Assembly (NCBI RefSeq): GCF_011299095.1
Contig: NZ_CP049889.1
Location: forward strand, 1,530,501 to 1,594,500
DNA length: 64,000 bases
Source of the DNA: Jeotgalibaca porci
GTDB lineage: Bacteria; Bacillota; Bacilli; Lactobacillales; Aerococcaceae
Reading direction: 5' to 3'
The first letter of the stretch is position 1. The number at the start of each line of letters is the position of its first letter. A model generated the notes under the pieces. The model did no database searches. It saw nothing but the letters and a program-made list of their open reading frames with translations, and had not been told where the DNA came from. The position numbers and the translations under genes are program-made. Below are positions 1 to 8,925 of this stretch, one piece after another.

Positions 1-1
1 G

Positions 2-304
2 GTATACGGCGTTATTCGCTCACTGTATTTATTTATTTTTTCAGGTGGGAATTTAATGGCATCTGATCCTAAATTAGATTTGGCCAAAGCGCTCGCCTAC
101 AGTTTAGAGTTCAAGTTGGCTGCGGAAATATTGAAATCAGTTGTGATTCAAACGCTTGATGAATTTATTATTCTCGCAGCCATCGTGGTATTGCGGGTGA
201 TTTTGACTTTTGTTATTCACTGGGAAATAGAATCCAGTGAGAAAAGTGATTTGGTCCATCGTTTAGATGAAGTAGAAGGCAACGAGAAGAAAAATGCGAA
301 TTGA
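2..304 (+). CDS. DUF1622 membrane protein, C-terminal part (cut by window edge)
   Basis: The reading frame is open from the left edge to a stop at 302-304, so the gene begins outside the window; the ATG at 56 is probably internal. The visible part has the end of a membrane segment, a polar stretch (LDLAKALAYSLEFKLAAEIL), then a second hydrophobic helix (FIILAAIVVLRVILTFVIHW) and a charged tail. This matches the C-terminal half of the DUF1622 family of small membrane proteins, whose function is unknown. The last 11 bases overlap the start of the pseudouridine synthase gene, which suggests translational coupling. The family call rests on recalled pattern only. Confidence 0.6.
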   Translation, partial: VYGVIRSLYLFIFSGGNLMASDPKLDLAKALAYSLEFKLAAEILKSVVIQTLDEFIILAAIVVLRVILTFVIHWEIESSEKSDLVHRLDEVEGNEKKNAN

Positions 305-1013
305 TAAAATATTGGAAGAAAAAGGATTTGGTTCGCGCAAAACGGTCAAGCGCCTCATTCAAAGAAAAGTTGTTTTGGTAGACGGCGAAGCAGTTACGAA
401 TGGGAGTTTTAACGTAGAGGGACGTCTGCATCAGGTCACTGTCCAGGGAGCGCCTATCAGTGGCTTTCCACATCAATATGTGATGCTGAATAAACCGGCT
501 GGCGTCGTCACAGCCTTGACGGATGCGACCTGCGAAACAGTTTTAGATTTGATAAATGATAGGGATAAGACAGAGGGGTTGTATCCCGTTGGGCGCTTGG
601 ACCGCGACACGGAAGGGCTTCTCTTATTAACGGATAACGGCCAATTAGGTTACCAGTTACTCATTCCCGACAAGAAAGTTTCTAAAGTTTATGAAGTGAC
701 GACAAAAGAACCTTTGGAAACGACCGATATAGCAGCTTTTGCAGCTGGGATTGTCTTCATCGGTGGTGAAATGTGTAAACCGGCGCAACTAGAAATAGTG
801 GATGCGCATCGTGCGCGTTTGAGTTTGTCAGAAGGAAAATTCCACCAAGTGAAAAAGATGTTTTTAGCAGTTGGAAAAAAAGTTGTTCATTTGAAACGGA
901 TAGCGATGGGGCCATTAGAGTTGGATGAAACTTTGCCTCTAGGGAGTTATCGCTCCTTAACTCAGCAAGAATTACAGTTACTTAAACCGTATTTTACGTA
1001 TAAAGAGGGATAG
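294..1013 (+). CDS. rsuA: 16S rRNA pseudouridine synthase, RsuA family
   Basis: Isomerises a uridine of 16S rRNA to pseudouridine (U516 in E. coli RsuA). Residues 1-48 form an S4 RNA-binding domain (IDKILEEKGFGSRKTVKRLI), followed by the synthase fold. The catalytic motif GRLDRDTEGLLLLT starts at residue 100, with D103 the expected catalytic aspartate. The segment KFHQVKKMF near residue 182 is the usual C-terminal family block. Length 239 aa is normal for RsuA/RluB/RluE/RluF. The start overlaps the preceding gene by 11 bases, and the next gene begins 3 bases after its stop, so the three genes look co-transcribed. The exact RNA target cannot be told from sequence alone. Confidence 0.9.
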   Translation: MRIDKILEEKGFGSRKTVKRLIQRKVVLVDGEAVTNGSFNVEGRLHQVTVQGAPISGFPHQYVMLNKPAGVVTALTDATCETVLDLINDRDKTEGLYPVGRLDRDTEGLLLLTDNGQLGYQLLIPDKKVSKVYEVTTKEPLETTDIAAFAAGIVFIGGEMCKPAQLEIVDAHRARLSLSEGKFHQVKKMFLAVGKKVVHLKRIAMGPLELDETLPLGSYRSLTQQELQLLKPYFTYKEG

Positions 1014-1016
1014 ACA

Positions 1017-2030
1017 ATGCGAGAAATATATCATCAGATACAAGCACGCTTAGACCGCCTGGATTTTTCCGCTTTATGGCCGGGATTCAATCTGTTTCCA
1101 TTTGCACTTTATGACGATCAAATCGTCTATTTAGCTGATTGTGAAATCCCTTGGGACGAACGCTTTCTCGCTAATACTGCGATTGCGTTTGAAGGCTCGT
1201 ACATGGCCATCTGGAACATGGATTTTGAAGTAAATAAAGACTTAGATTTACTGACTGCAAATATAGTGCACGAAATGTTTCATTGCTATCAAAATGAACA
1301 TGGTGAGAGCCGGTTTGCCAACGATTTGGAACTTTTGCGCTATCCTTTAGATATTGAGATATTTCAAACAAAGTACGCAGAAAATGAACGATTGGTGCAC
1401 TATATTCAAACGGCTGACAGGTCAGCGTTGCAGCAATTCGTCTATTTGCGTGACACGCGTCATAAGAAAACACCTGTGCATATAGAAAATGAATGGAAGA
1501 TTGAAACAATCGAAGGTGCAGCCGAGTTTGTCGGTATGCGGGCTCTTCGGCAGTTAGCACCGGATAAGTTTGAGGAGCGGCTTCAGTCCTATCTGGCAGC
1601 CATTACCGGCTTGTCCGCCGAAATACTGGCTGTTCGTCGTCAAGCCTATTACACGGGAACATTACTGCTGCTAGCACTTCCACCCGTGGAGTTGAATCAA
1701 ACTGAGTTGATTTACAAACAATTGACTAAAGAAATTGAACCACTCCCTTTTAGCGTTAGGCATGAAGAAAAAATTACACAGATTTTGAAAGAAGAAACAG
1801 AGCAGCGTAAAGCAATCATGACGCACTTCACTGAAAAGGAACATATCACTGGGAAGATAACCGGATATGATCCTATGAATATGGTGCGTTGGCAAGATTT
1901 TATTTATTGTAAGCATTTTGTAAAAGTGGGCGCGACATTTTTATCAGGGCCGCTTGTTCTGGAAATGCAAATCGATAGCTTGAATGACGTGCAGGCAGTT
2001 TATCGCAAGAATTTTAGAGGCAAGCAGTAA
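1017..2030 (+). CDS. Unrecognised HExxH (zincin-like) protein
   Basis: I do not recognise the family. The 337-aa protein has no signal peptide and no membrane helix. It contains HEMFH at residues 85-89, a match to the HExxH zinc-binding motif, and EGAAEF at 166-171, whose glutamate lies about 80 residues downstream where a third zinc ligand of a gluzincin could sit. The spacing suggests a cytoplasmic metallopeptidase-like fold, but hydrolysis is inference. It starts 3 bases after rsuA and ends in a strong terminator whose left arm includes its stop codon, so it is the last gene of the operon. Confidence 0.6.
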   Translation: MREIYHQIQARLDRLDFSALWPGFNLFPFALYDDQIVYLADCEIPWDERFLANTAIAFEGSYMAIWNMDFEVNKDLDLLTANIVHEMFHCYQNEHGESRFANDLELLRYPLDIEIFQTKYAENERLVHYIQTADRSALQQFVYLRDTRHKKTPVHIENEWKIETIEGAAEFVGMRALRQLAPDKFEERLQSYLAAITGLSAEILAVRRQAYYTGTLLLLALPPVELNQTELIYKQLTKEIEPLPFSVRHEEKITQILKEETEQRKAIMTHFTEKEHITGKITGYDPMNMVRWQDFIYCKHFVKVGATFLSGPLVLEMQIDSLNDVQAVYRKNFRGKQ

Positions 2031-2056
2031 AGGTTAAAACTTACTGCTTGCTTTTT
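2020..2056 (+). terminator. Intrinsic terminator of the rsuA operon
   Basis: Perfect inverted repeat GCAAGCAGTAA / TTACTGCTTGC with a 10-base loop, followed by TTTTTA. The left arm overlaps the last codons of the upstream gene. Confidence 0.85.
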
Positions 2057-2153
2057 ATACGAAATAATTCACAAACTAACATTAGAATTTAAAATACGCT
2101 AAAAAAGTACTATATTAACAATGGAACCCGTTACTCACCCCTAAAAATGATAA

Positions 2154-2167
2154 TTTAAGCGCTAACA
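2154..2167 (+). promoter_or_regulatory. Candidate CcpA cre site
   Basis: The sequence TTTAAGCGCTAACA matches the cre consensus TGWAANCGNTNWCA at 13 of 14 positions, with only the second base off. It lies about 100 bases upstream of the PTS EIIC gene, just ahead of an extended -10-like box (TGTGATAAT at 2221-2229). Carbon catabolite control of the EIIC-reductase operon is a reasonable inference. Confidence 0.5.
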
Positions 2168-2266
2168 CTTAGAGGATAATGAGAGAAGATGAGAATGCTT
2201 TTCTTGTATTGCTCACTAATTGTGATAATGTTAACTATGTAATAAATAATAAAGGAGTCGAGGATA

Positions 2267-3313
2267 ATGGAACAAAAAATACAGTACTCATTTAAAGATT
2301 ATATGAACAAGGTATTAGCTGGAACGGCCAGTGGTGTCGTAGTTGGGCTAATCGCAAATGCCATTTTAGGTGGTATACTAAAAGCGCTTATTCCTTATGG
2401 ATCTATTTTCGCGACAATGGCAAGTGTTGTGAGTATTATGCAATTTGTAACACCAGCATTGATTGGTGTTTTGGTAGGGATGCAATTCAAATTTAATGCA
2501 ATCGAGAGCGTTATTATTGGTGCGGCAACTTATCTGGGTTCGGGTGCTTATACGGTAACTGAAGCAGGTGTTCAAATGGTCGGTATCGGTGACCTTGTGA
2601 ACGTGATGATTGTAGCAGGTATTGCTGCCTTTGTAACGCGTTTATTACAAGGACGTTTGGGTTCCTTAACATTGATTTTGCTACCGATTATTGTCGGCGG
2701 TGGAGTAGGAACACTGGGGTTATTGATTTTACCAGTTGTCAGCCAAATTACTTCTTCAATTGGTAACTTGATTAACAGCTTTACTACCTTACAACCATTA
2801 TTGATGGCAGTCCTCATTTCTATTGCTTTTGCTATTTTAATTATTTCACCGATTTCTACAGTTGCAATCGGAATCGCAGTCGGAATTGCAGGTCTGGGTG
2901 CAGGTGCAGCAGCAGTTGGTGTTACATCATGTACAGCCATTCTTGTCATCGGGTCATTACGTGTGAATCAAAGTGGTACAACACTTGCGATTCTTTTAGG
3001 CGGTATGAAAATGATGATGCCTAACTTGATTAAATATCCAAAAATTATTATTCCAATTATCTTAAATGGTTTTGTTTCAGGATTAGGCGTTTACTTCTTA
3101 ACAATCCAAGGAACACCACAAACAGCTGGTTTCGGTATTGTTGGTCTAGTTGGACCTATCCAAGCCGTAAATATGGGGTCAAGCCTCATAACAGCAGCAC
3201 TTGCATACTTTGTAATTCCATTTGGTAGTGCACTTCTAATTGACTTCATTTGTAACAAAGTAGTTAAAGTGTATGAGCATGAAATTTTCAAATTTGTACC
3301 AGCAACAAACTAA
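2267..3313 (+). CDS. Orphan PTS EIIC-type membrane transporter (PTS_EIIC_2 family)
   Basis: A very hydrophobic 348-aa protein with about ten membrane segments and glycine-rich loops such as GIAGLGAGAAAVG. The opening FKDYMNKVLAGTASGVVVGL and the overall pattern fit the PTS_EIIC_2 family of membrane proteins related to phosphotransferase EIIC subunits. No EIIA or EIIB domain is fused or encoded nearby, so phosphorylation-coupled transport is not shown and the substrate is unknown. The start has a good AAAGGAG site. The gene is followed after 26 bases by a ketopantoate reductase gene in the same operon, which suggests a linked substrate such as a keto acid or pantoate precursor; that is inference. 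Confidence 0.7.
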   Translation: MEQKIQYSFKDYMNKVLAGTASGVVVGLIANAILGGILKALIPYGSIFATMASVVSIMQFVTPALIGVLVGMQFKFNAIESVIIGAATYLGSGAYTVTEAGVQMVGIGDLVNVMIVAGIAAFVTRLLQGRLGSLTLILLPIIVGGGVGTLGLLILPVVSQITSSIGNLINSFTTLQPLLMAVLISIAFAILIISPISTVAIGIAVGIAGLGAGAAAVGVTSCTAILVIGSLRVNQSGTTLAILLGGMKMMMPNLIKYPKIIIPIILNGFVSGLGVYFLTIQGTPQTAGFGIVGLVGPIQAVNMGSSLITAALAYFVIPFGSALLIDFICNKVVKVYEHEIFKFVPATN

Positions 3314-3339
3314 ACGAACAAGTAAGGGAGATTTTATAT

Positions 3340-4266
3340 ATGAAAGTAGCAATTGCAGGTTCAGGAGCATTAGGTTGTGGGTTTGGATACCTTTTACAAA
3401 AAAATGGTAACGCAGTTACGCTAATGGATTATTGGGAAGATCATATTCAAAGTATTCGCGAAAACGGTTTGACAATTTCCATTAACGGCGAAGTGGATAA
3501 TGCGAAAATGACAATTGGTAAACCGGAAGAAATCGAAGACAAATTTGATGTTATCTTTGTTTTTACGAAATCTATGGGCTTACGCAGCATGATGGAAGCC
3601 ATCAAACATACCATTAAAGAAGACACGCAAATCGTCTGCTTGTTAAATGGTTTGGGACATGCACAAACACTTTCAGAATATGTTTCACAGAAAAATATTA
3701 TCATGGGAACGACAGTCTGGACAGCGGGTATCGACGCTCCGGGCGTGACACATTTCATGGGACAAGGTCCGGTAGAATTACAAAATGCCGATCCTTCGCA
3801 AGAAGAAGCAGCTCGTAAAGTAGAAGCGTTATTATCCGAAGCAGGCCTAAACGGCGTGTACAGTGAAGATGTTCATTTTACAATTTGGAGAAAAGCTTGT
3901 GTAAACGGAACGATGAACGCATTGTGTGCTTTGTTGGATGGAACGATTAAAGAAGTATTCGAAAGCTCACAAATCGATTTCTTGTTGAATCACATTGTTT
4001 CAGAATTTGCACAATTGGCTAGAACTGAAGGCGTCGAGCTGGATGTAGAAGAAACAATTGTTTATTTGAAAGCATTGGCGTTAAAAGTAGGTAGCCATTA
4101 CCCTTCCATGCACCAAGATTTAGCAAATAGAAGATTAACGGAAATCGACTTCTTGAATGGAACAGTGGCAAGAGAATCAGAAGCAAAAGGCCTAGAAGCG
4201 CCATATTGCCAAATGATTACCCAACTTATCCATGCAAAAGAAGATGTATTGGGAATCAGTAAATAA
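3340..4266 (+). CDS. panE: 2-dehydropantoate 2-reductase (ketopantoate reductase family)
   Basis: Catalyses NADPH-dependent reduction of ketopantoate to pantoate in pantothenate synthesis. The N-terminus carries a Rossmann GSGALGCGFG motif (residues 7-16). The catalytic lysine block appears as WRKACVNGTMNALCALL (around residue 185), and the C-terminal helical domain has the conserved segment LTEIDFLNG with its substrate-binding glutamate. Length 308 aa is normal. A good GGGAG site precedes the ATG. No panB, panC or panD is in the window, and the only partner is the upstream EIIC-like transporter. Paralogues in this family can reduce other 2-keto acids, so the exact substrate is less certain than the family. 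Confidence 0.85.
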   Translation: MKVAIAGSGALGCGFGYLLQKNGNAVTLMDYWEDHIQSIRENGLTISINGEVDNAKMTIGKPEEIEDKFDVIFVFTKSMGLRSMMEAIKHTIKEDTQIVCLLNGLGHAQTLSEYVSQKNIIMGTTVWTAGIDAPGVTHFMGQGPVELQNADPSQEEAARKVEALLSEAGLNGVYSEDVHFTIWRKACVNGTMNALCALLDGTIKEVFESSQIDFLLNHIVSEFAQLARTEGVELDVEETIVYLKALALKVGSHYPSMHQDLANRRLTEIDFLNGTVARESEAKGLEAPYCQMITQLIHAKEDVLGISK

Positions 4267-4272
4267 ATATTA

Positions 4273-4310
4273 AAAGCGGTCAGGACAATTTAGTCCTAAC
4301 CGCTTTTTTT
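4273..4310. terminator. Bidirectional terminator between panE and the AI-2E gene
   Basis: Inverted repeat AAAGCGGTCAGGAC / GTCCTAACCGCTTT followed by a T-run. It sits between two convergent genes and also has a short T-run on the minus strand. Confidence 0.85.
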
Positions 4311-4312
4311 AT

Positions 4313-5500
4313 TTAGTCTAAGTCTTCGTATTCATAGGTTCCTGCTACATTCCCATAGAAACGATTGTAATGTTTTTTGAACTTTTCGAAAATATAATCA
4401 AAGAGCACTTTGATGATGGCGAAGATGGGAATACCTAGTATCATACCAATCAATCCCAATAGGTTCCCCATAATCAGTAAGACAATAATGATTGTCAGTG
4501 GGTGCATCTTTAGGCTCTTGCCAATAATATTCGGTTCAATTAAGTTCCCTTGGATTGCTTGTGCCACTACCCAAACGATTGCCATTTTCAAAAGCATGCT
4601 TGGTGAAGTAAAAGCTGCGACAACGAGTGCCGGAACAATTCCGATTGTTGCGCCGATATACGGAATAACCGCAGTGATTGTCGCGATTACGGCTAGAGCA
4701 AATGCATAATCCAAACCGATAATTAAGTACCCCGCTAATAGGATTGCTCCTAAACTTAGAGCTACAAGTGCCTCACCGACGATATACGAACCTAATACGC
4801 CAGCCATGCGATTGCCTAAAATATCTAAGTCATCCCGCCAAATAGGAGGGGTCAATTTCATCATAAATGGTTTAAATTTCCCACGCTCTTTTAACATAAA
4901 AAAGAGAATCACAGGGAAAGTCACTAATACGACTACCACGCTGGAAATGGTGGAAAAGACGCTGAAGATGCGTTGGGAAGAATTATTAACCCAGTTCCAG
5001 ATCATCTGTGGAATCTCGCCAACGATTTCGTCAAAATTATTCACTGCCTCATTGTAGTAGGACTCAAATTGACTACCAACGACAAATTCTTCAAAACGGC
5101 CGCTCAAGGTATCGATATAACCCGGGAAGGCTTCGACGAATCCGGTGATTTGCTCAACCAGAATCGGAATCACCGAGATGATTCCCCATACGACAAGGAC
5201 GGCGAAACCGCCCAACACGAGCGCTGTTCCCAACGTTCGATTTAATTTCCGCTTCTCTAGGAAGGTAACGAGCGGATTCAAAATATAAAAGAATACAATG
5301 GCAAGAATAAGCGGAGCCACGATTGTGGAAAAAATTACGCGCAATGGTAAGAAAATAAATGAGATTTGATTATAAATCATTACTAAAATACCAAGCATAA
5401 TTAATATGGCGAGACTGAAAATTAATTTACGGCCGCCGAAAAACCGGATGAAGCGCTGGTCGCTGTTGACAGGACCTTTCACTCTCTCTTTTTCTGACAT
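4313..5500 (-). CDS. AI-2E family transporter (PerM/YdiK type)
   Basis: Integral membrane protein of the AI-2E transporter family (formerly UPF0118/DUF20), about eight membrane helices. Members have been linked to quorum-signal export or ion antiport; the substrate here is unknown. Helices are visible from LIFSLAILIMLGILVMIYN to the C-terminal IIIVLLIMGNLLGLIGMILG, which is the conserved family block. The tail is acidic (YEYEDLD). I place the start at the ATG at 5500 because AGAGGTG lies 8 bases upstream; an ATG 24 bases further upstream is also possible and has a weaker AAGGA site. It is a single gene, convergent with panE. Confidence 0.85.
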   Translation of the reverse strand: MSEKERVKGPVNSDQRFIRFFGGRKLIFSLAILIMLGILVMIYNQISFIFLPLRVIFSTIVAPLILAIVFFYILNPLVTFLEKRKLNRTLGTALVLGGFAVLVVWGIISVIPILVEQITGFVEAFPGYIDTLSGRFEEFVVGSQFESYYNEAVNNFDEIVGEIPQMIWNWVNNSSQRIFSVFSTISSVVVVLVTFPVILFFMLKERGKFKPFMMKLTPPIWRDDLDILGNRMAGVLGSYIVGEALVALSLGAILLAGYLIIGLDYAFALAVIATITAVIPYIGATIGIVPALVVAAFTSPSMLLKMAIVWVVAQAIQGNLIEPNIIGKSLKMHPLTIIIVLLIMGNLLGLIGMILGIPIFAIIKVLFDYIFEKFKKHYNRFYGNVAGTYEYEDLD

Positions 5501-5611
5501 TACTAAACACCTCTTTATAGACATCTTTTCCTTAGTTTAGCATAATCTCGGAACATTTATCTCCTCCTAAGGTTTGATTGTCTGGTATCATATTCAAAAA
5601 GGAGTGATTGG

Positions 5612-6211
5612 ATGAAACCAGCAATTTACACACGAACAGGGGATAAAGGAAGAACGCGGATTGGCGGCGGCATGGCCGTTGATAAAAATGACGCGCGCGT
5701 AGACGCATTTGGTGAAGTGGATCATATTAACTCATGGTGTGGATTGGTTGAAGCGACGTTGGTAACGGATGAAAAGGCCAGTGATATTCGCGAGGATTTA
5801 CGCGTGATTCAACAGTTTTTATTTGATTGCACGTCAGATTTATCGGTACCGAAAGGACACCGGAAATACAAGATTACCGCCGAGCATCTTACGTGGTTAG
5901 AAGGACGCATTGATGCGCTGGATGCGATTGCGCCTGAAATCCAGTACTTCATTATTCCAGGTGGTACGGTAGCGGCAAGTTATTTACACGTATTGCGTAC
6001 AGAAACACGGAATGCAGAACGGACACTTGTGCGTTTTATGCAAGTTGAGCCGGAAGAAGTGAATCCGTTCGTCATGAAATTTGTGAACCGTTTGTCGGAT
6101 TATTTCTTCGTAGTAGCGCGTGTCATGAATGTGCGTCATGAGGTTGCCGACGTTCCATATGAGCGTAGTGAAAAAGTGTTCCACGTTTCGCGCGAAAAAC
6201 GTAATCGTTAG
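5612..6211 (+). CDS. Cob(I)alamin adenosyltransferase, PduO/MMAB type
   Basis: Transfers the 5'-deoxyadenosyl group of ATP to cob(I)alamin to make adenosylcobalamin. The N-terminal ATP-binding motif YTRTGDKGRTRIGGG is at residues 5-19, the conserved block DAFGEVDHINSWCG follows, and the family signature RTETRNAERTLVRF occurs near residue 130. Length 199 aa fits. A perfect AAAGGAGTG site precedes the ATG. No other cobalamin gene or obvious B12-dependent enzyme lies in the window, so the protein probably salvages imported corrinoid. The substitution of the usual GTT by GRT in the N-terminal loop is mild. Family assignment is firm, physiological role inferred. Confidence 0.85.
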   Translation: MKPAIYTRTGDKGRTRIGGGMAVDKNDARVDAFGEVDHINSWCGLVEATLVTDEKASDIREDLRVIQQFLFDCTSDLSVPKGHRKYKITAEHLTWLEGRIDALDAIAPEIQYFIIPGGTVAASYLHVLRTETRNAERTLVRFMQVEPEEVNPFVMKFVNRLSDYFFVVARVMNVRHEVADVPYERSEKVFHVSREKRNR

Positions 6212-6272
6212 GAGATTGAAAGCGTTCTTGCTAAAATAATGGTATTACTAAGCCATTTAAGGAGGAACTGTT

Positions 6273-7148
6273 ATGACAGAGAAAGAAAACGACATCTTTG
6301 AAACAGAGGAACCGAAGCAAGGCTACATGACATCCGATGAAATCGACGCGGATGAGACGGAAGAACAGATCGATAATCATAATTATAAATCAGCAAATAA
6401 ATTGAATGACAAAGTTGCTATTATTACCGGAGCGGACAGTGGAATCGGCGGCGCGGTAGCAGTTGCATTTGCCAAGGAAGGCGCCAACCTCGTGTTAACG
6501 GATTTAGAAAACGGAGAAGATGCTGCGAAAGTACGTGAACTCTGTAAGAAATATGGCTCTGAAGTTGTCTGGTTGACAGGGGACGTGGGTGAAGAGAATT
6601 TCGCTCAGGAAGTCGTTGATGCTACGGTGGGTGCATTTGGTAAAGTCGATATTTTAGTGAATAATGCCGCGCAGCAATTAGTGCATGATTCGATTCTGGA
6701 TATCTCAGCATCTCAACTGGAACGGACATTCCGGACGAATGTTTTTGCTTTATTCTATTTTGTTAAAGCGGCGCTGCCACATTTTGCAGAAGGCGGCAGC
6801 ATCATTAATACAACTTCGGTGACTGCTTATCGCGGCTCTCCTAATTTGTTGGATTATTCCTCTACAAAGGGTGCCATGGTAACATTTACGCGTTCGTTAG
6901 CTCAAAATAAAGAATTTCTTGATAAGAAAATACGGGTCAATGCGATTGCGCCAGGACCGATTTGGACACCGCTCATTCCGGCAACAACGGGCGGAACCAA
7001 AGAGGAACATGGAAGCGGGCAACCGTTGGGCCGTGGTGGAGAAGCTTATGAATGTGCACCAGCTTATGTTTATTTAGCAAGCGAGGATTCCAGCTACGTT
7101 ACGGGCCAAACGATTCATATTAACGGCGGGGAAATCGTAAACGGTTAA
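6273..7148 (+). CDS. SDR-family NAD(P)-dependent oxidoreductase (YdaD/YghA-like)
   Basis: Classical short-chain dehydrogenase with a charged N-terminal extension of about 45 residues. The cofactor motif TGADSGIGGAVAVAF starts near residue 52, NNAAQQ marks the stabilising strand, and the catalytic residues are in TTSVTAYRG and YSSTKGA (Tyr/Lys). The C-terminus ends INGGEIVNG, typical of the family. The extension plus the ITGADSGIG version of the motif resembles the general-stress proteins YdaD/YhxC and E. coli YghA, whose substrates are poorly defined. It has its own AAGGAGG site and terminator and looks like a single-gene unit. Confidence 0.85.
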   Translation: MTEKENDIFETEEPKQGYMTSDEIDADETEEQIDNHNYKSANKLNDKVAIITGADSGIGGAVAVAFAKEGANLVLTDLENGEDAAKVRELCKKYGSEVVWLTGDVGEENFAQEVVDATVGAFGKVDILVNNAAQQLVHDSILDISASQLERTFRTNVFALFYFVKAALPHFAEGGSIINTTSVTAYRGSPNLLDYSSTKGAMVTFTRSLAQNKEFLDKKIRVNAIAPGPIWTPLIPATTGGTKEEHGSGQPLGRGGEAYECAPAYVYLASEDSSYVTGQTIHINGGEIVNG

Positions 7149-7155
7149 AAATATA

Positions 7156-7190
7156 GACTGCTCTCATTAAATGATGGGAGCAGTCTTTTT
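7156..7190 (+). terminator. Intrinsic terminator after the SDR gene
   Basis: Stem GACTGCTC / GAGCAGTC with an ATCATT-type loop followed by TTTTT. Confidence 0.8.
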
Positions 7191-7192
7191 GT

Positions 7193-7230
7193 GTGCTAAC
7201 TCAAACGCGAAAATTGATTTGAGTTAGCAC
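7193..7230. repeat. Hairpin repeat, family C
   Basis: Perfect inverted repeat GTGCTAACTCAAA / TTTGAGTTAGCAC around a loop containing CGCGAAAA. The same design (GCTnACTCA stem, CGAAAA-like loop) recurs near 27.9 kb and three times at 55.6 kb. It lies between convergent genes and may help terminate nnr transcription. Confidence 0.65.
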
Positions 7231-7289
7231 CTGAATAAAAGTATCCAAATTTATAGCCCCGGGAAATACCCCAAGGCCACTTAAGTCTA

Positions 7290-8846
7290 TTAAATCATAC
7301 CGCCTAGCACATCTTCCAGACCATTCACGACGTCTGAAGCAATCATACTGTAACGGTTTTTCTTAGCAGCTGCAACATCGCCAGCCAAACCGTGGATGTA
7401 AACACCCAATTTTGCTGCTTCGAAGGAATCCATTCCTTGTGCAATTAGAGCAGCCAGAATGCCTGTCAAAACATCGCCGGTGCCGGCAGTTGCCATTCCG
7501 TTGTTTCCTGAGTAATTAAGATAGCGCTCATCTTCATATGCTACAACTGAACGCGCATCTTTCAATACATACACTAGATCGGTATCTTTTGTACAACTGT
7601 CCGCTGTTTTCAACAAATTATCCTGAATATCGCTCGCAGGTTGATCCATTAACCGCGCTAATTCAAGCAAGTGCGGTGTAAGTATAGTTCCTTTTGGTAA
7701 GGAATTATTTAACTCATTGAGACGCAGACATGTATTACCGCGCATCAACGGGAACGTATTGAAATAACGGGCAGCGATGTTAATAGCATCCGCATCTACA
7801 ATTAGAGGAACTTGGGCATACAATGTCACAAAGTCCAATACCTTTTTAGCTTTATCAGATACGCCCAATCCCGGCCCCATCACGATAACATCGGAACGGC
7901 CGACTGCTTGCTTAATTTTTTCTTTTTCTTCAGTAGTATCCAATAAATCCGGATTGATTGTTGTAAGGATTGCTTCAGGTAGCTGCCCTTGTAAAATAAG
8001 GCGGTTCGACTCCACCGTCATAATCTCAACTAGACCAGCGCCTGTTCGGTAAGCTGCGAGTGCGGACAAATACGCCGCGCCACTCATATTTTTGGCTCCT
8101 GCTACAATTAGGACACGTCCGAACGTCCCTTTATTGCTGTACGCACGGCGCCATGGCAAGCGTGCCAAGTCCATTTTTTCGTAGCGGTAAAATTCGGATG
8201 CGACTGAATCAACGGCTGATGGTGGAAAGCCAATATCCGTAACGACTAAGGTGCCGCAATATTCACTACCTGGGAAGAGGATTTGGCCCACTTTTTCTTC
8301 GCCAAACGTAACTGTGTAATCGGCTCTAACAGCCGTCCCTTTAACTTTTCCGTCATCCGCGGAAATTCCTGAAGGCATGTCAACGGCGAATATGATTCCC
8401 TCGTGCGTGTTCATCTCTGCGATGACTGCTGCTTGTTCATCTTCAATGTCACGCTCTAAGCCGATGCCGAATAACGCATCTACTAAAATCGTGTAGTTGG
8501 CAAAGTTTACTTCTTCCAAATGATTCCAGATAACCATTTCCAAGTTTTCTAAAATCTTCAATTGTGTCGCTGTTTCTTCAGATAAATGTGCCGGATTACC
8601 CGCTAAAAAGACGTCTACTTGATAACCGCGATTTAATAAAATACGCGCTGCTGCCAAACCGTCACCGCCGTTGTTGCCAGAACCGCATACAACTAAGATG
8701 ATGTCTTCTTTCGAAATACTTTTCTCCATACAACTGACGACTGAATACGCAGCGTTTTCCATCAACACAAGCGGAGGAATCCCGATTGTGTGAATCGCAT
8801 ATGCATCAATTGCTTTCATTTGTTTGCTGTTTACTAATTTTTTCAT
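7290..8846 (-). CDS. nnr: Bifunctional NAD(P)H-hydrate repair enzyme
   Basis: Repairs damaged NADHX/NADPHX. The N-terminal YjeF epimerase domain (about residues 1-215) shows VVCGSGNNGGDGLAAARIL and VDALFGIGL. The C-terminal ADP-dependent dehydratase domain shows GPGLGVSDKA, the HLLELARL segment and the terminal signature GNNGMATAGTGDVLTG. The start is set at 8846 because GGAGGAATTACA precedes that ATG; the frame stays open a further 99 bases upstream but that part shows no homology. The resulting 518 aa is the normal length for the fused enzyme. A TGG-TATACT extended -10 lies 34-42 bases upstream on this strand. Confidence 0.9.
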   Translation of the reverse strand: MKKLVNSKQMKAIDAYAIHTIGIPPLVLMENAAYSVVSCMEKSISKEDIILVVCGSGNNGGDGLAAARILLNRGYQVDVFLAGNPAHLSEETATQLKILENLEMVIWNHLEEVNFANYTILVDALFGIGLERDIEDEQAAVIAEMNTHEGIIFAVDMPSGISADDGKVKGTAVRADYTVTFGEEKVGQILFPGSEYCGTLVVTDIGFPPSAVDSVASEFYRYEKMDLARLPWRRAYSNKGTFGRVLIVAGAKNMSGAAYLSALAAYRTGAGLVEIMTVESNRLILQGQLPEAILTTINPDLLDTTEEKEKIKQAVGRSDVIVMGPGLGVSDKAKKVLDFVTLYAQVPLIVDADAINIAARYFNTFPLMRGNTCLRLNELNNSLPKGTILTPHLLELARLMDQPASDIQDNLLKTADSCTKDTDLVYVLKDARSVVAYEDERYLNYSGNNGMATAGTGDVLTGILAALIAQGMDSFEAAKLGVYIHGLAGDVAAAKKNRYSMIASDVVNGLEDVLGGMI

Positions 8847-8879
8847 TGTAATTCCTCCAAAAAACCATCGCTCGTACCA

Positions 8880-8888
8880 AGTATACCA
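8880..8888 (-). promoter_or_regulatory. Candidate extended -10 promoter of nnr
   Basis: On the minus strand the sequence reads TGGTATACT, an extended -10 with no convincing -35. It lies downstream of the terminator at 8926-8955, so nnr appears to have its own promoter. Confidence 0.4.
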
Positions 8889-8925
8889 TCGTGTTGCTGA
8901 AAATGAGAACAATGTGGGTATTTTT

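Noticed and set aside
1171-1560. Long minus-strand frame (129 aa)
   Set aside because: It lies inside the HExxH gene, has no ribosome site and shows no family features; a shadow frame.
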